Part shown: in pieces, positions 52,527 to 60,841 of the stretch
Position numbering within the stretch: position 1 is the first letter of the stretch
How the letters are laid out: each line of letters begins with the position of its first letter
Origin: Pseudomonadota bacterium
Lineage (GTDB): Bacteria; Pseudomonadota; Gammaproteobacteria; Burkholderiales; Burkholderiaceae_C
Assembly (NCBI GenBank): GCA_963205335.1
Contig: CAUJIM010000024.1
Coordinates: 1-64,000 of the forward strand
DNA: 64,000 nt
Direction: 5' to 3'
Translations under genes and position numbers: made by a program
The notes under the pieces: model-generated
Seen by the model: only the letters and a program-made list of their open reading frames with translations
Told to the model about the DNA's origin: nothing
Database searches by the model: none

Positions 52527-53513
52527 ATGCTCAATATCTTTTCGCTGGCCAATGGCCGCCTGGTTCAGGAAGAAATCGACTCGCTCGACGAACTGGCGCG
52601 CTTTCAGCCGATCTGGGTCGATCTGGAATCGCCCACGCGCGAGGAGAAGCGATGGGTCTCGCAGCACTACGGCCTGTCGATCCCCGAGGATGCGATGGAC
52701 GACGACATCGAGGAGTCGGCGCGCTTCTACGAGGAAGACAACGGCGAGCTGCACATCCGCAGCGACTTCCTGGTCGATGACGACGACGATCCGCGCTCGG
52801 TGCGCGTGGCCTTCATCCTGAACCAGCACAACACCGGGCTCAAGAGCTGCGGCGTGCTGTTTTCCATCCACGAGGAAGACATTCCGGTGTTTCGCCTGGT
52901 GCGCATGCGCGCGCGCCGCGCGCCGGGCCTGATCGACGACGCCAAGGACATGCTGCTCAGCCTCTTCGACACCGACGTGGAGTACTCCGCCGACACGCTC
53001 GAGGGCATTTACGACGAGCTGAAGAAGGTGAGCACCCAGGTGCTCGAGGGCCAGATGACCGACCGCCACGCGCAGCAGGTGCTGGCCGACATCGCGTGGG
53101 AGGAGGACCTCAACGGCCGCATCCGCCGCAACATGCTCGACACCCGCCGTGCGGTCAGCTTCATGATGCGCAGCCGCATGCTCGATGCCGAGCAGTTCGA
53201 GGACGCGCGCCAGATCCTGCGCGACATCGAGTCGCTCGACAGCCACACCCAGTTCCTGTTCGACAAGATCAACTTCCTGATGGACGCGACCGTCGGCTTC
53301 CTGAACATCAACCAGAACAAGATCATCAAGATCTTCTCGGTGGCGAGCGTCGCGCTGCTGCCGCCGACCCTGATCGCCAGCGTCTACGGCATGAACTTCA
53401 AGCTCATGCCGGAGCTGGAATGGGAGCACGGCTACCTGTACGCCATCCTGCTGATGGTGGCCAGCGCGCTGGTGCCGATGTTCTACTTCCGCAAGCGCGG
53501 CTGGTTGACCTGA
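52527..53513 (+). CDS. corA: Magnesium/cobalt transporter CorA
   Basis: A 328-residue inner-membrane channel protein taking up Mg2+ (also Co2+, Ni2+). A long cytosolic N-domain (1-260) rich in acidic residues (EDAMDDDIEES; DDDDDPRSV) acts as Mg2+ sensor. Two C-terminal helices follow, the first ending in the selectivity motif YGMNF at about residue 289. The C-terminal helix ends FYFRKRGWLT. GAGGGAGAG precedes the ATG. A structured leader lies upstream. Confidence 0.96.
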   Translation: MLNIFSLANGRLVQEEIDSLDELARFQPIWVDLESPTREEKRWVSQHYGLSIPEDAMDDDIEESARFYEEDNGELHIRSDFLVDDDDDPRSVRVAFILNQHNTGLKSCGVLFSIHEEDIPVFRLVRMRARRAPGLIDDAKDMLLSLFDTDVEYSADTLEGIYDELKKVSTQVLEGQMTDRHAQQVLADIAWEEDLNGRIRRNMLDTRRAVSFMMRSRMLDAEQFEDARQILRDIESLDSHTQFLFDKINFLMDATVGFLNINQNKIIKIFSVASVALLPPTLIASVYGMNFKLMPELEWEHGYLYAILLMVASALVPMFYFRKRGWLT

Positions 53514-53515
53514 AC

Positions 53516-53645
53516 ACCCCCTGAGGCGCTGCGCGCCTTCCCCCCGCTCTCGCGACGCCGTGCGTTGCGGGCAGGGGGACGCCACCAGCGCTGCGGGGCG
53601 GCCCTTGCGCGGTAGCCCTGGCTTGGGGCGCGCCAGTTTCATGCG
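53516..53645. repeat. Non-coding intergenic repeat, GC-rich (CCTGAGGCGCTGCGCGCC type)
   Basis: The block starts with CCCCTGAGGCGCTGCGCGCC and continues through GGGGGACGCCACCAGCGC to GGCGCGCCAGTTTCATGCGC. I associate this structured sequence with the ends of many genes in Comamonadaceae genomes. It follows the corA stop. No T-tract is seen, so its role as terminator or spacer is open. Confidence 0.45.
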
Positions 53646-53698
53646 CCGCGGGTGACGCGATGCGTCATGAAAACCGATACGGCCGGGTCCGCGCGGCG

Positions 53699-54181
53699 TC
53701 AGTGGGCGCCGTAGACCTTGTGCAGCAGCCTGGTGAGCGTGCGCCGCTCGGCCGGCGTGAGCGCCGCGGCGACGCTGTCTTCCAGCTCGGCCACCACCTG
53801 CTCGGCCTCCTGCATCAGGGCGCGGCCCTCGGCCGTCAGGTGCAGGCCCAGCGCGCGGCCGTCCTGCGGGTGCGGGTGGCGCCGCAGCAGCCCGCGCTTT
53901 TCCATCGCGCCGATCTTGCCCACCAGGTTGGGCGGCAGCAGGTTGAGCGTGTCGCACAGCTGGCGCGAGGTCACGCCCGGGTTGTGGTGGACTATGGAGA
54001 GGATGGAGAAGTCGACGATGCGCAGCCCGTAGGGCGCCATGCGCGGGATGAAGGCGCCGATCGCCCGGAGCGCCGCCATGCGCGCGTTGAAGCCCAGCAG
54101 CGATTGCAGGAAGCTCGCGTCCACCGTCTCCACGACGGCGCAGGGGTCGGGCTCGGGCGGGCGTTGGACGGCGGCGGTCAC
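53699..54181 (-). CDS. MarR-family transcriptional regulator (second)
   Basis: A 160-residue regulator with the winged-helix core PGVTSRQLCDTLNLLPPNLVGKIGAMEKRGLLRR and a C-terminal dimer helix. The GTG at 54181 is the most upstream sensible start; no strong ribosome site is visible, so the start is uncertain. It is the last gene of the run that starts at 61897, after 65 bases, and may respond to a pathway intermediate of the catabolic operon. Confidence 0.8.
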   Translation of the reverse strand: MTAAVQRPPEPDPCAVVETVDASFLQSLLGFNARMAALRAIGAFIPRMAPYGLRIVDFSILSIVHHNPGVTSRQLCDTLNLLPPNLVGKIGAMEKRGLLRRHPHPQDGRALGLHLTAEGRALMQEAEQVVAELEDSVAAALTPAERRTLTRLLHKVYGAH

Positions 54182-54246
54182 GGGGCGGCGGGAGGGGGGC
54201 GGGCGAACCGCCGATGATCGCACAGCGCATCGACTGCGCCGCGCAC

Positions 54247-55263
54247 TCAATCGTCGAGATAGACGACGGTCTTGCCGAGGTTGCCCCCGCGCAGCATGGC
54301 GATGAAGGCCTCGGGCACGCGCCCCAGGCCCCGGCTCGCGTCTTCCTGGACCCGCAGGCAGCCTTTTTTGTAGAGCTCGCCGACCTCCTCGACGAACTCC
54401 GCTCGTCTCGACAGGTGCTGGTCGGTCAGAAGAAAGCCCCGCACGGTCAGCTGCTTGACGAGCACGTCGAACCAGGGGGGGCTGGGTTCGCGTCGGCCGG
54501 CGGTGTTGTATTCGGAGATCAGGCCGCACACGACCACGCGGGCGTTCTGGTTCAACTGGGGCCAGACCGCGTCGCGCACTTTGCCTCCGACGTTGTCGAA
54601 GTAGACGTCGACGCCGTTCGGACAGGCCGCGGCCAGGCTTTCAGGGAAATCCGGATGCCGGTAGTCCACGCAAGCGCGCAGCCCGAGAAACTCGGTGGCG
54701 TGCAGGCACTTGCGAGGGCCGCCCGCTATGCCCACCACGTCGCAGTGCCATGCCTTCGCCAGCTGCGCCGCCGAGGATCCGACGGCGCCCGTGGCAGCGG
54801 AAACGACCACGGTCTCTCCGGGGCGCGGATGCCCGATTTGGCGCAGCCCGGTCCACGCCGCCAGCCCGGAACTGCCCAGGAGGCCGAGCCAGACCGCGGG
54901 TGGCGCCAGGTCGACGTCGACCTTGAAAACCCGCTCTCCGTCCGAGAGGGAATAGCGTTGCCAGGAGCCGCCCATCGCCATCACCCAGTCGCCTTCCTGG
55001 AAGCCGGGGTGGCTGGAGCCGACGATACGCCCGACAGCCTGGCCATAGACCGTCTCGCCGATCGCCATGGGTGCGGCATACGAGTCGGTTTCGGCGCCCA
55101 TGCGCAACCGCGCGGCGGGCGCGAGGCCCAGCACCTCGTGCCGGATCAGAATCTGCCGCTCGCCGGTGAGCGACAGGGTCTCCTCGACCGTCCGGAAGTC
55201 GGAGGGCACGGGCAGGCCGCTCGGCCGGGCCGCCAGAACGATCTTGTGATTGACAACTTTCAA
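54247..55263 (-). CDS. NADP-dependent enone/alkenal reductase, zinc-less MDR family (CurA/PTGR-like)
   Basis: A 338-residue medium-chain reductase saturating alpha,beta-unsaturated ketones or CoA-free enals. The nucleotide-binding loop VVVSAATGAVGSSAAQLAK is at about 145-163. The catalytic-zinc cysteines of alcohol dehydrogenases are absent, as in PTGR/CurA. YFDNVGGKV and CGLISEYN are family marks. It is the penultimate gene of the catabolic operon. Confidence 0.9.
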   Translation of the reverse strand: MKVVNHKIVLAARPSGLPVPSDFRTVEETLSLTGERQILIRHEVLGLAPAARLRMGAETDSYAAPMAIGETVYGQAVGRIVGSSHPGFQEGDWVMAMGGSWQRYSLSDGERVFKVDVDLAPPAVWLGLLGSSGLAAWTGLRQIGHPRPGETVVVSAATGAVGSSAAQLAKAWHCDVVGIAGGPRKCLHATEFLGLRACVDYRHPDFPESLAAACPNGVDVYFDNVGGKVRDAVWPQLNQNARVVVCGLISEYNTAGRREPSPPWFDVLVKQLTVRGFLLTDQHLSRRAEFVEEVGELYKKGCLRVQEDASRGLGRVPEAFIAMLRGGNLGKTVVYLDD

Positions 55264-55290
55264 GTGAACCCCCTGTCGTCGCGCTCGTGG

Positions 55291-56049
55291 CTAGTAGTAG
55301 GTTGCGCCCGGCCAGCCACCGCCCACCGGAATGGCATCCCCGTTGATGGCCACGCTCAGCGGCGAAGCCAGGAAGGTCACCACCTGGGCGACCTCCTGCG
55401 CCGTCACGACGCGGCCGATGGCGGTGCTGCTGGCGGACCGCGCCGCCGTTTCGGCATCCATGGCTTCCGTCCGGGTGATGCCGGGATGGACCGCCGTCAC
55501 GTTGATGCCCTGGGGCCCCAGTTCGTCACCGAGACTCTTCGTGATGGCCGCCACCCCCACGTTGCGCAGCGTCGCCACGGGGCGTCCGGTCGCGTAGATG
55601 GCCAGGCCGCCGATGTTGACGATGCGCCCCCAGCCGTTGGCGACCATGTGGGGGGCCAGGGCGCGTGCGGTGCGCAGGTAGCCGATCACCTTGACGTTGA
55701 TGTCTTCCAGCGCCTCGGCGTCGACGATCTGCGCCAGTCGGGTCGCCTTCGAGAGTCCCGCGGGCTGCGCCGCGCAGTTGACGAGGATGTCGATCCTGCC
55801 GAGCGCCGCGATCGCCTCTTGCACCATGGCGTCGACCGACTCCTGCCTGGAGGTATCCGCCACCAGGGGAACGATGCGGCGGCCGGATTGCGCCGCCAAT
55901 GCCGCCGCCGTGGATTCCAGCGCATCGCGCCCGCGCGCGCAGACCACGACGTCGACCCCTTCCTGCGCCAATTGGCTGGCGATGACCTTGCCGATGCCGC
56001 CGCTGCCTCCGGTGACCAGCGCACACTTGCCTTCCAGTTTCAGATCCAT
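55291..56049 (-). CDS. SDR-fold protein lacking the usual Ser-Tyr-Lys catalytic residues
   Basis: A 252-residue Rossmann protein of the short-chain dehydrogenase family. The cofactor loop TGGSGGIG (13-20) and NCAA (91-94) are intact. The usual catalytic Ser near VNIS is Gly (VNIGG, 144-148), and the YxxxK motif is replaced: the aligned stretch is ATLRN (159-163). It may use a different mechanism, bind rather than turn over, or be inactive. It lies 27 bases from the reductase gene. Confidence 0.8.
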   Translation of the reverse strand: MDLKLEGKCALVTGGSGGIGKVIASQLAQEGVDVVVCARGRDALESTAAALAAQSGRRIVPLVADTSRQESVDAMVQEAIAALGRIDILVNCAAQPAGLSKATRLAQIVDAEALEDINVKVIGYLRTARALAPHMVANGWGRIVNIGGLAIYATGRPVATLRNVGVAAITKSLGDELGPQGINVTAVHPGITRTEAMDAETAARSASSTAIGRVVTAQEVAQVVTFLASPLSVAINGDAIPVGGGWPGATYY

Positions 56050-56128
56050 TGCGTGTCTCCCTTCCAAAGCAAAAGCAGAGCGCGCGGCCGGCCTGCGGCC
56101 GCTGCGCGCCTGCGCCGACCGCCCCGGC

Positions 56129-57112
56129 TCAAGAGTACGCCAGGTGTCTGCGCAGAAACCCGTGCATCTTCGCTCGTGCCGACGCCGATTCCGGCGCATC
56201 GGGAATCCGGTCCTGAAAGTTGTGCGGCATTCCTTCGTACAAGTCCAGCTTGACCTCCTGGCCGGTGGCGTCGATCGCCTGATACAGCCGGACGAAGCCG
56301 CTGAGCAGCACCTCCTTCAAGCCACCCTGGATCAGGGTGGGCGGAAAGCCCCGCGTGAAGTCGCCGTACACCGGCGAGGCGTAGGGGTCTTTTTGGTCCT
56401 CGGGATCGGCAAACGCGGCCGCCGCCTGCTTGCCGTGTTTTTCATACAAGGCGTTCGGATCGGCTGCCCGCAAGGTGGTCTCGGTATCGCCGCTGGGCGT
56501 CACATCCAGCCAGGGAGAGACCAGCACGAGGGCTTTCGGCATCCCCAGTTTCCGGTTGCGCATTTTCAGTACCGAGGCAGCTGCCAGCCCGCCGCCCGAC
56601 GAATCCCCGTAGACAGCCAGCTGGTCGAGCTCCTGGCCGCGTTCGAGCAGGCCCTGGATGGCGGCGACGACCTCGTCGGACATCCGGCCGTACCGGGCGT
56701 GTGGCGCAAGCGTGTAGTCGATGGAGACCACGCGCAGGCCGCATGCCTGGGCCGCGATCGCCGCACGCCCCAGGGTAGACGCCGCGCTGTACATGACATG
56801 GGCGCCGCCATGCACATAGACCAGCGTTTTTCCATTGTCCTGCCAGTCGCGAGGACGCACCTCGAGCGCCGGCACGCCTCCCAGGGTGAGCGGCGTGACG
56901 CGCGGCGTCAGGCGCTGCAGAAGAGGTGCGGACCGGGCTTGTCCGTCGGCCTCCGCCCGGGCCTGCAGCCGTGTCCAGGCATCGATGTCGCCGGGCTCGG
57001 GAAACGCCGGAATGAGCTGCGGATCTCCCAGGGTCCGCAGGAATGCTTGGGCTTGAGGGGAGACCGTTTCAGGCACATGAACATGGCTTTGCGGCTGCTT
57101 CGATGGGGTCAT
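56129..57112 (-). CDS. Alpha/beta hydrolase, HSL (hormone-sensitive lipase) family
   Basis: A 327-residue cytosolic esterase. The oxyanion motif HGGA is at 101-104, the nucleophile pentapeptide GDSSG at 169-173 (Ser171), and the catalytic His in GMPHNFQ near 300. The N-terminal cap (1-90) is helical and variable. The ATG at 57112 has AGGAG about 10 bases upstream. Two strong hairpins separate it from the transporter genes. It likely hydrolyses an ester in the operon's pathway. Confidence 0.9.
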   Translation of the reverse strand: MTPSKQPQSHVHVPETVSPQAQAFLRTLGDPQLIPAFPEPGDIDAWTRLQARAEADGQARSAPLLQRLTPRVTPLTLGGVPALEVRPRDWQDNGKTLVYVHGGAHVMYSAASTLGRAAIAAQACGLRVVSIDYTLAPHARYGRMSDEVVAAIQGLLERGQELDQLAVYGDSSGGGLAAASVLKMRNRKLGMPKALVLVSPWLDVTPSGDTETTLRAADPNALYEKHGKQAAAAFADPEDQKDPYASPVYGDFTRGFPPTLIQGGLKEVLLSGFVRLYQAIDATGQEVKLDLYEGMPHNFQDRIPDAPESASARAKMHGFLRRHLAYS

Positions 57113-57133
57113 CGCCCGTGCTCCTGTTTTTTC

Positions 57134-57207
57134 CGGGCGGCGCGGCCCTGTGCCGCGCCGCCCGATCCGAGAATCCCGCCACCGTTGCGGGCCGGTGTGC
57201 CGGCCCG
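57134..57207 (-). promoter_or_regulatory. Two strong tandem hairpins between transporter and hydrolase genes
   Basis: A 12-base-pair perfect stem (57134-57145 with 57153-57164) and an 8-base-pair stem (CGGGCCGG 57188-57195 with CCGGCCCG 57200-57207). There is no T-tract on the minus strand after them, so they more likely affect mRNA processing or stability than termination. Confidence 0.6.
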
Positions 57208-57257
57208 GTCGGAAGCAGACGAGTGCGCCGCCGCTTCACTGCAGGCGACGAGATGGC

Positions 57258-58028
57258 TTACTGCCATTGCGACAGCTCGCGCTCCATCCGCGACACGGCC
57301 GAAGTGACCACGACGCCCAGCAGCGCCAGGACCAGCAGCAAACCCATCATTCCGTTCATGTTGAAAGTCGACTGCATGTAGGCCAGCTGTTGGCCCAGGC
57401 CGTGTTCGGCGGCGATCAGCTCCGCGCCCACCACGCCGAGCATCGAATACACCAGCGCGAGCCGCAGCCCCGATGCGATCACCGGCACCGCCGAAGGCAG
57501 CGTGACCCGCCGGAACAGCTGCGACGGCGAGGCGCCCAGGCTGCGCGACAGTGTCAGCAGATCCCCGGAGACGCCGCGGATGCCGGCGACCGTGTTGGCC
57601 AGGACGATGAAGAACGACAGGCTGGTTCCCACGGCGATCTTGGAGCCCAGGCCCAGGCCGAACCACAGCAGAAACAGGGGAACGAGCGCAATGCGCGGCA
57701 TCGCGTTGATCAGGGTCAGGTAAGGGTCGGCGGCCCGCTCGAAGCGCGGGAACGTGACGAACACCAGCCCCGCCAGGATGGCCAGCGCGCTGCCCAGCAC
57801 GAAGGAGACCCCCGTGCCCATCAGGGTGTAGCCCAGGTCGAGCCACAGGCTGTGCTTGACCACGAAGCCATCGTAGAGAAACGCGGCGATTTCCGACGGA
57901 CGCCCGAAGAACGTCGGATCGAGCCAGCCGCGCGCGCAGGCGTATTCCCATGCGCCAAAGAAAACGACCAGGAAGGCGAGGTGGCCGGCCACCTCTCGGC
58001 CGCTCCAGGAGGATTTGACTTCTTGCAA
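57258..58028 (-). CDS. ABC transporter permease (SsuC/TauC-like)
   Basis: A 256-residue inner-membrane permease with about six helices and the EAA loop SRSLGASPSQLFRRVTLPSAVP (about 165-185). No ATG or GTG suits the beginning; a TTG at 58028 with AAGGA eight bases upstream opens QEVKSSWSG and gives the expected size. It works with the ATPase at 58040 and the receptor at 58836. The family imports sulfonates, nitrate, thiamine precursors or aromatic acids. Confidence 0.88.
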   Translation of the reverse strand: MQEVKSSWSGREVAGHLAFLVVFFGAWEYACARGWLDPTFFGRPSEIAAFLYDGFVVKHSLWLDLGYTLMGTGVSFVLGSALAILAGLVFVTFPRFERAADPYLTLINAMPRIALVPLFLLWFGLGLGSKIAVGTSLSFFIVLANTVAGIRGVSGDLLTLSRSLGASPSQLFRRVTLPSAVPVIASGLRLALVYSMLGVVGAELIAAEHGLGQQLAYMQSTFNMNGMMGLLLVLALLGVVVTSAVSRMERELSQWQ

Positions 58029-58039
58029 GAGAGGAGTCC

Positions 58040-58822
58040 TTATTCGACGGTTTCCGTAGGCTGGCCGGACAGCTGGATGCCTCGCTCGAGCTGCTCCCAG
58101 ACATGGGCGTAGATCTCGTGGAACTCCGGGCTCTTTTGCAAGGCCCGGACCGAACGCGGGCGCTCCAGGGGAATCGCCACGTCGGCGATCATGCGCCCGG
58201 GCCGGGCGCTCATCACGACCACCCGGTCCGACAAGGCCACCGCCTCGGCGAGATCGTGGGTGATGAAGACCACGGTACGGCGGTGCTCCTGCCACAGCTG
58301 CATCAGCAAGTCTTCGAGCGAGAGCTTGGTCTGCGCGTCGAGCGCGCCAAAGGGCTCGTCCATCAGCAGGATCGGCGAGTCCAGCCCGAAGGTGCGCGCC
58401 AGCGCGCAACGCTGGCGCATGCCGTGCGAGAGCGCCTTGGGGTAGTGGTGCTCGAAACCCTTCAGGCCCACCTGTGCCAGCAGTTCGCGCGCCCGCGCCT
58501 CGGCCTGCGGCACGCCGCGTATCTCCATGCCGTAGCTGGCGTTCGAGAGCGCCGTGCGCCAGGGCAGCAGGCAGTCCCGCGCCAGCATGTAGGCCAGATC
58601 GGGGTTGCCTTCATGGGGCCGCTTGCCCAGGATGGAGATCCTGCCCTGCTGGGGCGGGAGCAGGCCCGTCAGCTGGTTCAGCACCGTGGTCTTGCCGCAG
58701 CCGCTGGGGCCGACGATGGAAACGAATTCGCCTTCCTCGATGTCGAGCGAGAAGTCATCCACGGCCAACACCCGCGGGCCGAAGCGGATGGTCAGGTTTT
58801 CGATGGAGATGATGGCGGCCAT
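58040..58822 (-). CDS. ABC transporter ATPase (SsuB/TauB-like)
   Basis: A 260-residue ATPase. Walker A GPSGCGKTT is at 38-46, and the Walker B segment reads ILLMDEPFGALD. The signature is LSHGMRQR (usual LSGGMRQR), with His in place of the first Gly. The Q-loop region has RDCLLPWRTA, typical of this subfamily. It overlaps no gene; the permease begins 11 bases later. Confidence 0.93.
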   Translation of the reverse strand: MAAIISIENLTIRFGPRVLAVDDFSLDIEEGEFVSIVGPSGCGKTTVLNQLTGLLPPQQGRISILGKRPHEGNPDLAYMLARDCLLPWRTALSNASYGMEIRGVPQAEARARELLAQVGLKGFEHHYPKALSHGMRQRCALARTFGLDSPILLMDEPFGALDAQTKLSLEDLLMQLWQEHRRTVVFITHDLAEAVALSDRVVVMSARPGRMIADVAIPLERPRSVRALQKSPEFHEIYAHVWEQLERGIQLSGQPTETVE

Positions 58823-58835
58823 GGTGCGTCGCTCG

Positions 58836-59876
58836 TCAGGGGGCGCGCGAATCGATGAACTCCGACACGTCGATGGCCTTGTCCCATTGGCCCGACTTGA
58901 GCATGTAGTCGATGGTTGCCTTGACGGCGGCGCGATCGATGTGTTCGTTGTGCGCGCCGATCTTGATCTGGCGCTGCAGCAAGGCGCGCGTCAACTTGTC
59001 GCCATCGGGCATCTCGAACTTGAAGAACGACTCGCTGATCTTCACCAGCTCCTCGAAGTTCGCCGGGTCGTTGATGAATGCGTTGGCGTCGTGCGCCGCC
59101 TTGATCAGTGCCGCGACGACGTGCGGGTTGGCGTCGATGTAGTCCTGCGTCAGGATCAGGCCGATGCCGGAGCCGTTGGTGGCGAATGTCTCGGCGGGTT
59201 CGGTGTCGGTGTCCGCGCGCCAGATCGACTTGCATTGCTTGGTGAGCTCGCACATGGTGCCCGCCGGCTCGAAGGAAAGCGCGAAATCGATCTGCTTGTT
59301 GACCAGCGCCTGGTAGGCCGTGACCGGGGAGCCCACGGCGACGAAGGTCACGTCCTGCGCCTTCATGCCGGCCGTCTCCAGAAGGTAGCGCGTCATCGTC
59401 TCGGTGCCGCTGCCGCGCGCGGAGACGCCGACCTTCTTGCCTTTGAGGTCCTGCACCCAGGCCGGGAAGGGCTTGCCGGCATTCTGGGTCGGGACGTGAT
59501 TGCCGCCGATCATCAGGCCGACGTTCTTGACATAGGTGTTCGCGATCCACTTCATCCTGGCGCCCTTCATCACGGCCGGGACGGTGGACTCGGTGCTGGT
59601 GGTGGCCACTTCGATGCTCTTGGCCAGCATGGCCTGGATTCCCAGCGGGCCGCTCGGGATCGTCTGCAATTGGCAGGTGATGCCGGCCTTCGTGCAATAG
59701 CCCTTGGCGATGGCGACGCGCATCGTCAGGCCACCGGTTCCCGGGTAGTCCTGGATACGGACGGTCTCGCCCTTGCCTTGTGCGCCGGCCGCCGTGGCAC
59801 CGAGCGCCAGCGCCGCCATGAGCAGGGTGTTCAACAGGCGCCTGGGCGCCTTGAAAGAGAGCAGTGTGTTTCGCAT
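58836..59876 (-). CDS. ABC transporter substrate-binding protein (NMT1/SsuA-like)
   Basis: A 346-residue periplasmic receptor with a signal peptide of about 33 residues (ending ATAAGAQG). It has the bilobal fold marked by GLTMRVAIAKGYCTKAGI, TSTESTVPAVMKGAR and KVGVSARGSGTETMTRYLL. It lies between an SDR and the ATPase gene. The ligand is unknown; the surrounding enzymes suggest an organic acid. Confidence 0.88.
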   Translation of the reverse strand: MRNTLLSFKAPRRLLNTLLMAALALGATAAGAQGKGETVRIQDYPGTGGLTMRVAIAKGYCTKAGITCQLQTIPSGPLGIQAMLAKSIEVATTSTESTVPAVMKGARMKWIANTYVKNVGLMIGGNHVPTQNAGKPFPAWVQDLKGKKVGVSARGSGTETMTRYLLETAGMKAQDVTFVAVGSPVTAYQALVNKQIDFALSFEPAGTMCELTKQCKSIWRADTDTEPAETFATNGSGIGLILTQDYIDANPHVVAALIKAAHDANAFINDPANFEELVKISESFFKFEMPDGDKLTRALLQRQIKIGAHNEHIDRAAVKATIDYMLKSGQWDKAIDVSEFIDSRAP

Positions 59877-59919
59877 GATGTCGTCGATTGAGGGTTCGGG
59901 AGGGAGGCGGCGCGTCCTG

Positions 59920-60759
59920 TCAGATCAGCGACCCGCCGTTCGGGCTGATGATCTGGCCCACCAGATAGTGGTCGCCGGCCAGGTAGGTCACGGTGGAGGC
60001 GTATTCCTCCATGGTGCCCAGCCGGCCGGCCGGAATCACTTGCCAGAATTGGTTGACCCGTTCTTCGGTGATGCTGGCCAGGTAGGCGTCGAACGTGGGC
60101 GTGGCCACGCCGCCGGGGGCCATGGCGTTGACGAAGATGTTGGCGCCTGCCACCTCGGCGGCGACCGCCTTGGTGAAGGCGATCACGGCGCCCTTGGTGG
60201 CGCTGTAGTGCGGGCTGTGGGCGCTCAGGGGAGACATCCCCGCGACCGAAGCGATGTTGATGATCTTGCCGTCGCGCTGCGGCTCCATCAGCTTGAGCGC
60301 GGCGCGCGTGCAGTAGAACACGCCGTGCACGTTGACGTCCCAATAGCGGTGCCAGTCCTCGTCGCTCATGGCGCTGGTGAAGCCCAGCGACTGGCGTGGC
60401 ACCGGCGTGGTGATGTAGCCGTAGTGCTTGCTGCGGCGCACGGCGTCCTCGGGCCTGCCGGGAACGAGCGCCGCGTTGTTGACCAGGATGTGCAGCGTCC
60501 CGAAGCGTTCGACGGCGCGTTCGAACATCTGCGCGACCTCCGCGTTGGACGACACGTCGCAGCGCATGGCCAGGCATGGGGCGCCGGTGGCTTCCACCGC
60601 CTGGCGCGTTGCTTCCAGCGCCGGCATGTCGACGTCGCAGACCACGACGCTCGCGCCCGTCTTGGCAAGATCGACGGCGATGGCGCCGCCCATGCCGCGG
60701 CCGGCGCCGGTGACCAGGGCCACGCGCCCCGCGAGGTTCCGGCTTTGTCTATGAATCAT
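59920..60759 (-). CDS. Short-chain dehydrogenase/reductase with intact catalytic triad
   Basis: A 279-residue oxidoreductase. The cofactor loop TGAGRGMG is at 17-24, NNAA at 94-97, with catalytic Ser171, Tyr185 and Lys189 (YSATK). An insert of about 25 residues at 104-128 (EDAVRRSKHYGYITTPV) is longer than in typical SDRs and may shape the substrate pocket. It is the second gene of the operon after BKACE. It might oxidise a hydroxy acid to the beta-keto acid that BKACE needs. Confidence 0.92.
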   Translation of the reverse strand: MIHRQSRNLAGRVALVTGAGRGMGGAIAVDLAKTGASVVVCDVDMPALEATRQAVEATGAPCLAMRCDVSSNAEVAQMFERAVERFGTLHILVNNAALVPGRPEDAVRRSKHYGYITTPVPRQSLGFTSAMSDEDWHRYWDVNVHGVFYCTRAALKLMEPQRDGKIINIASVAGMSPLSAHSPHYSATKGAVIAFTKAVAAEVAGANIFVNAMAPGGVATPTFDAYLASITEERVNQFWQVIPAGRLGTMEEYASTVTYLAGDHYLVGQIISPNGGSLI

Positions 60760-60841
60760 GAAAACTCCTGGTTGCAGGGAGCGAATGGAGGGGCGCTCCG
60801 CCGCGGCGGCTCGCCCTGGTGGCGGTTGCCATGGCCGGCGG

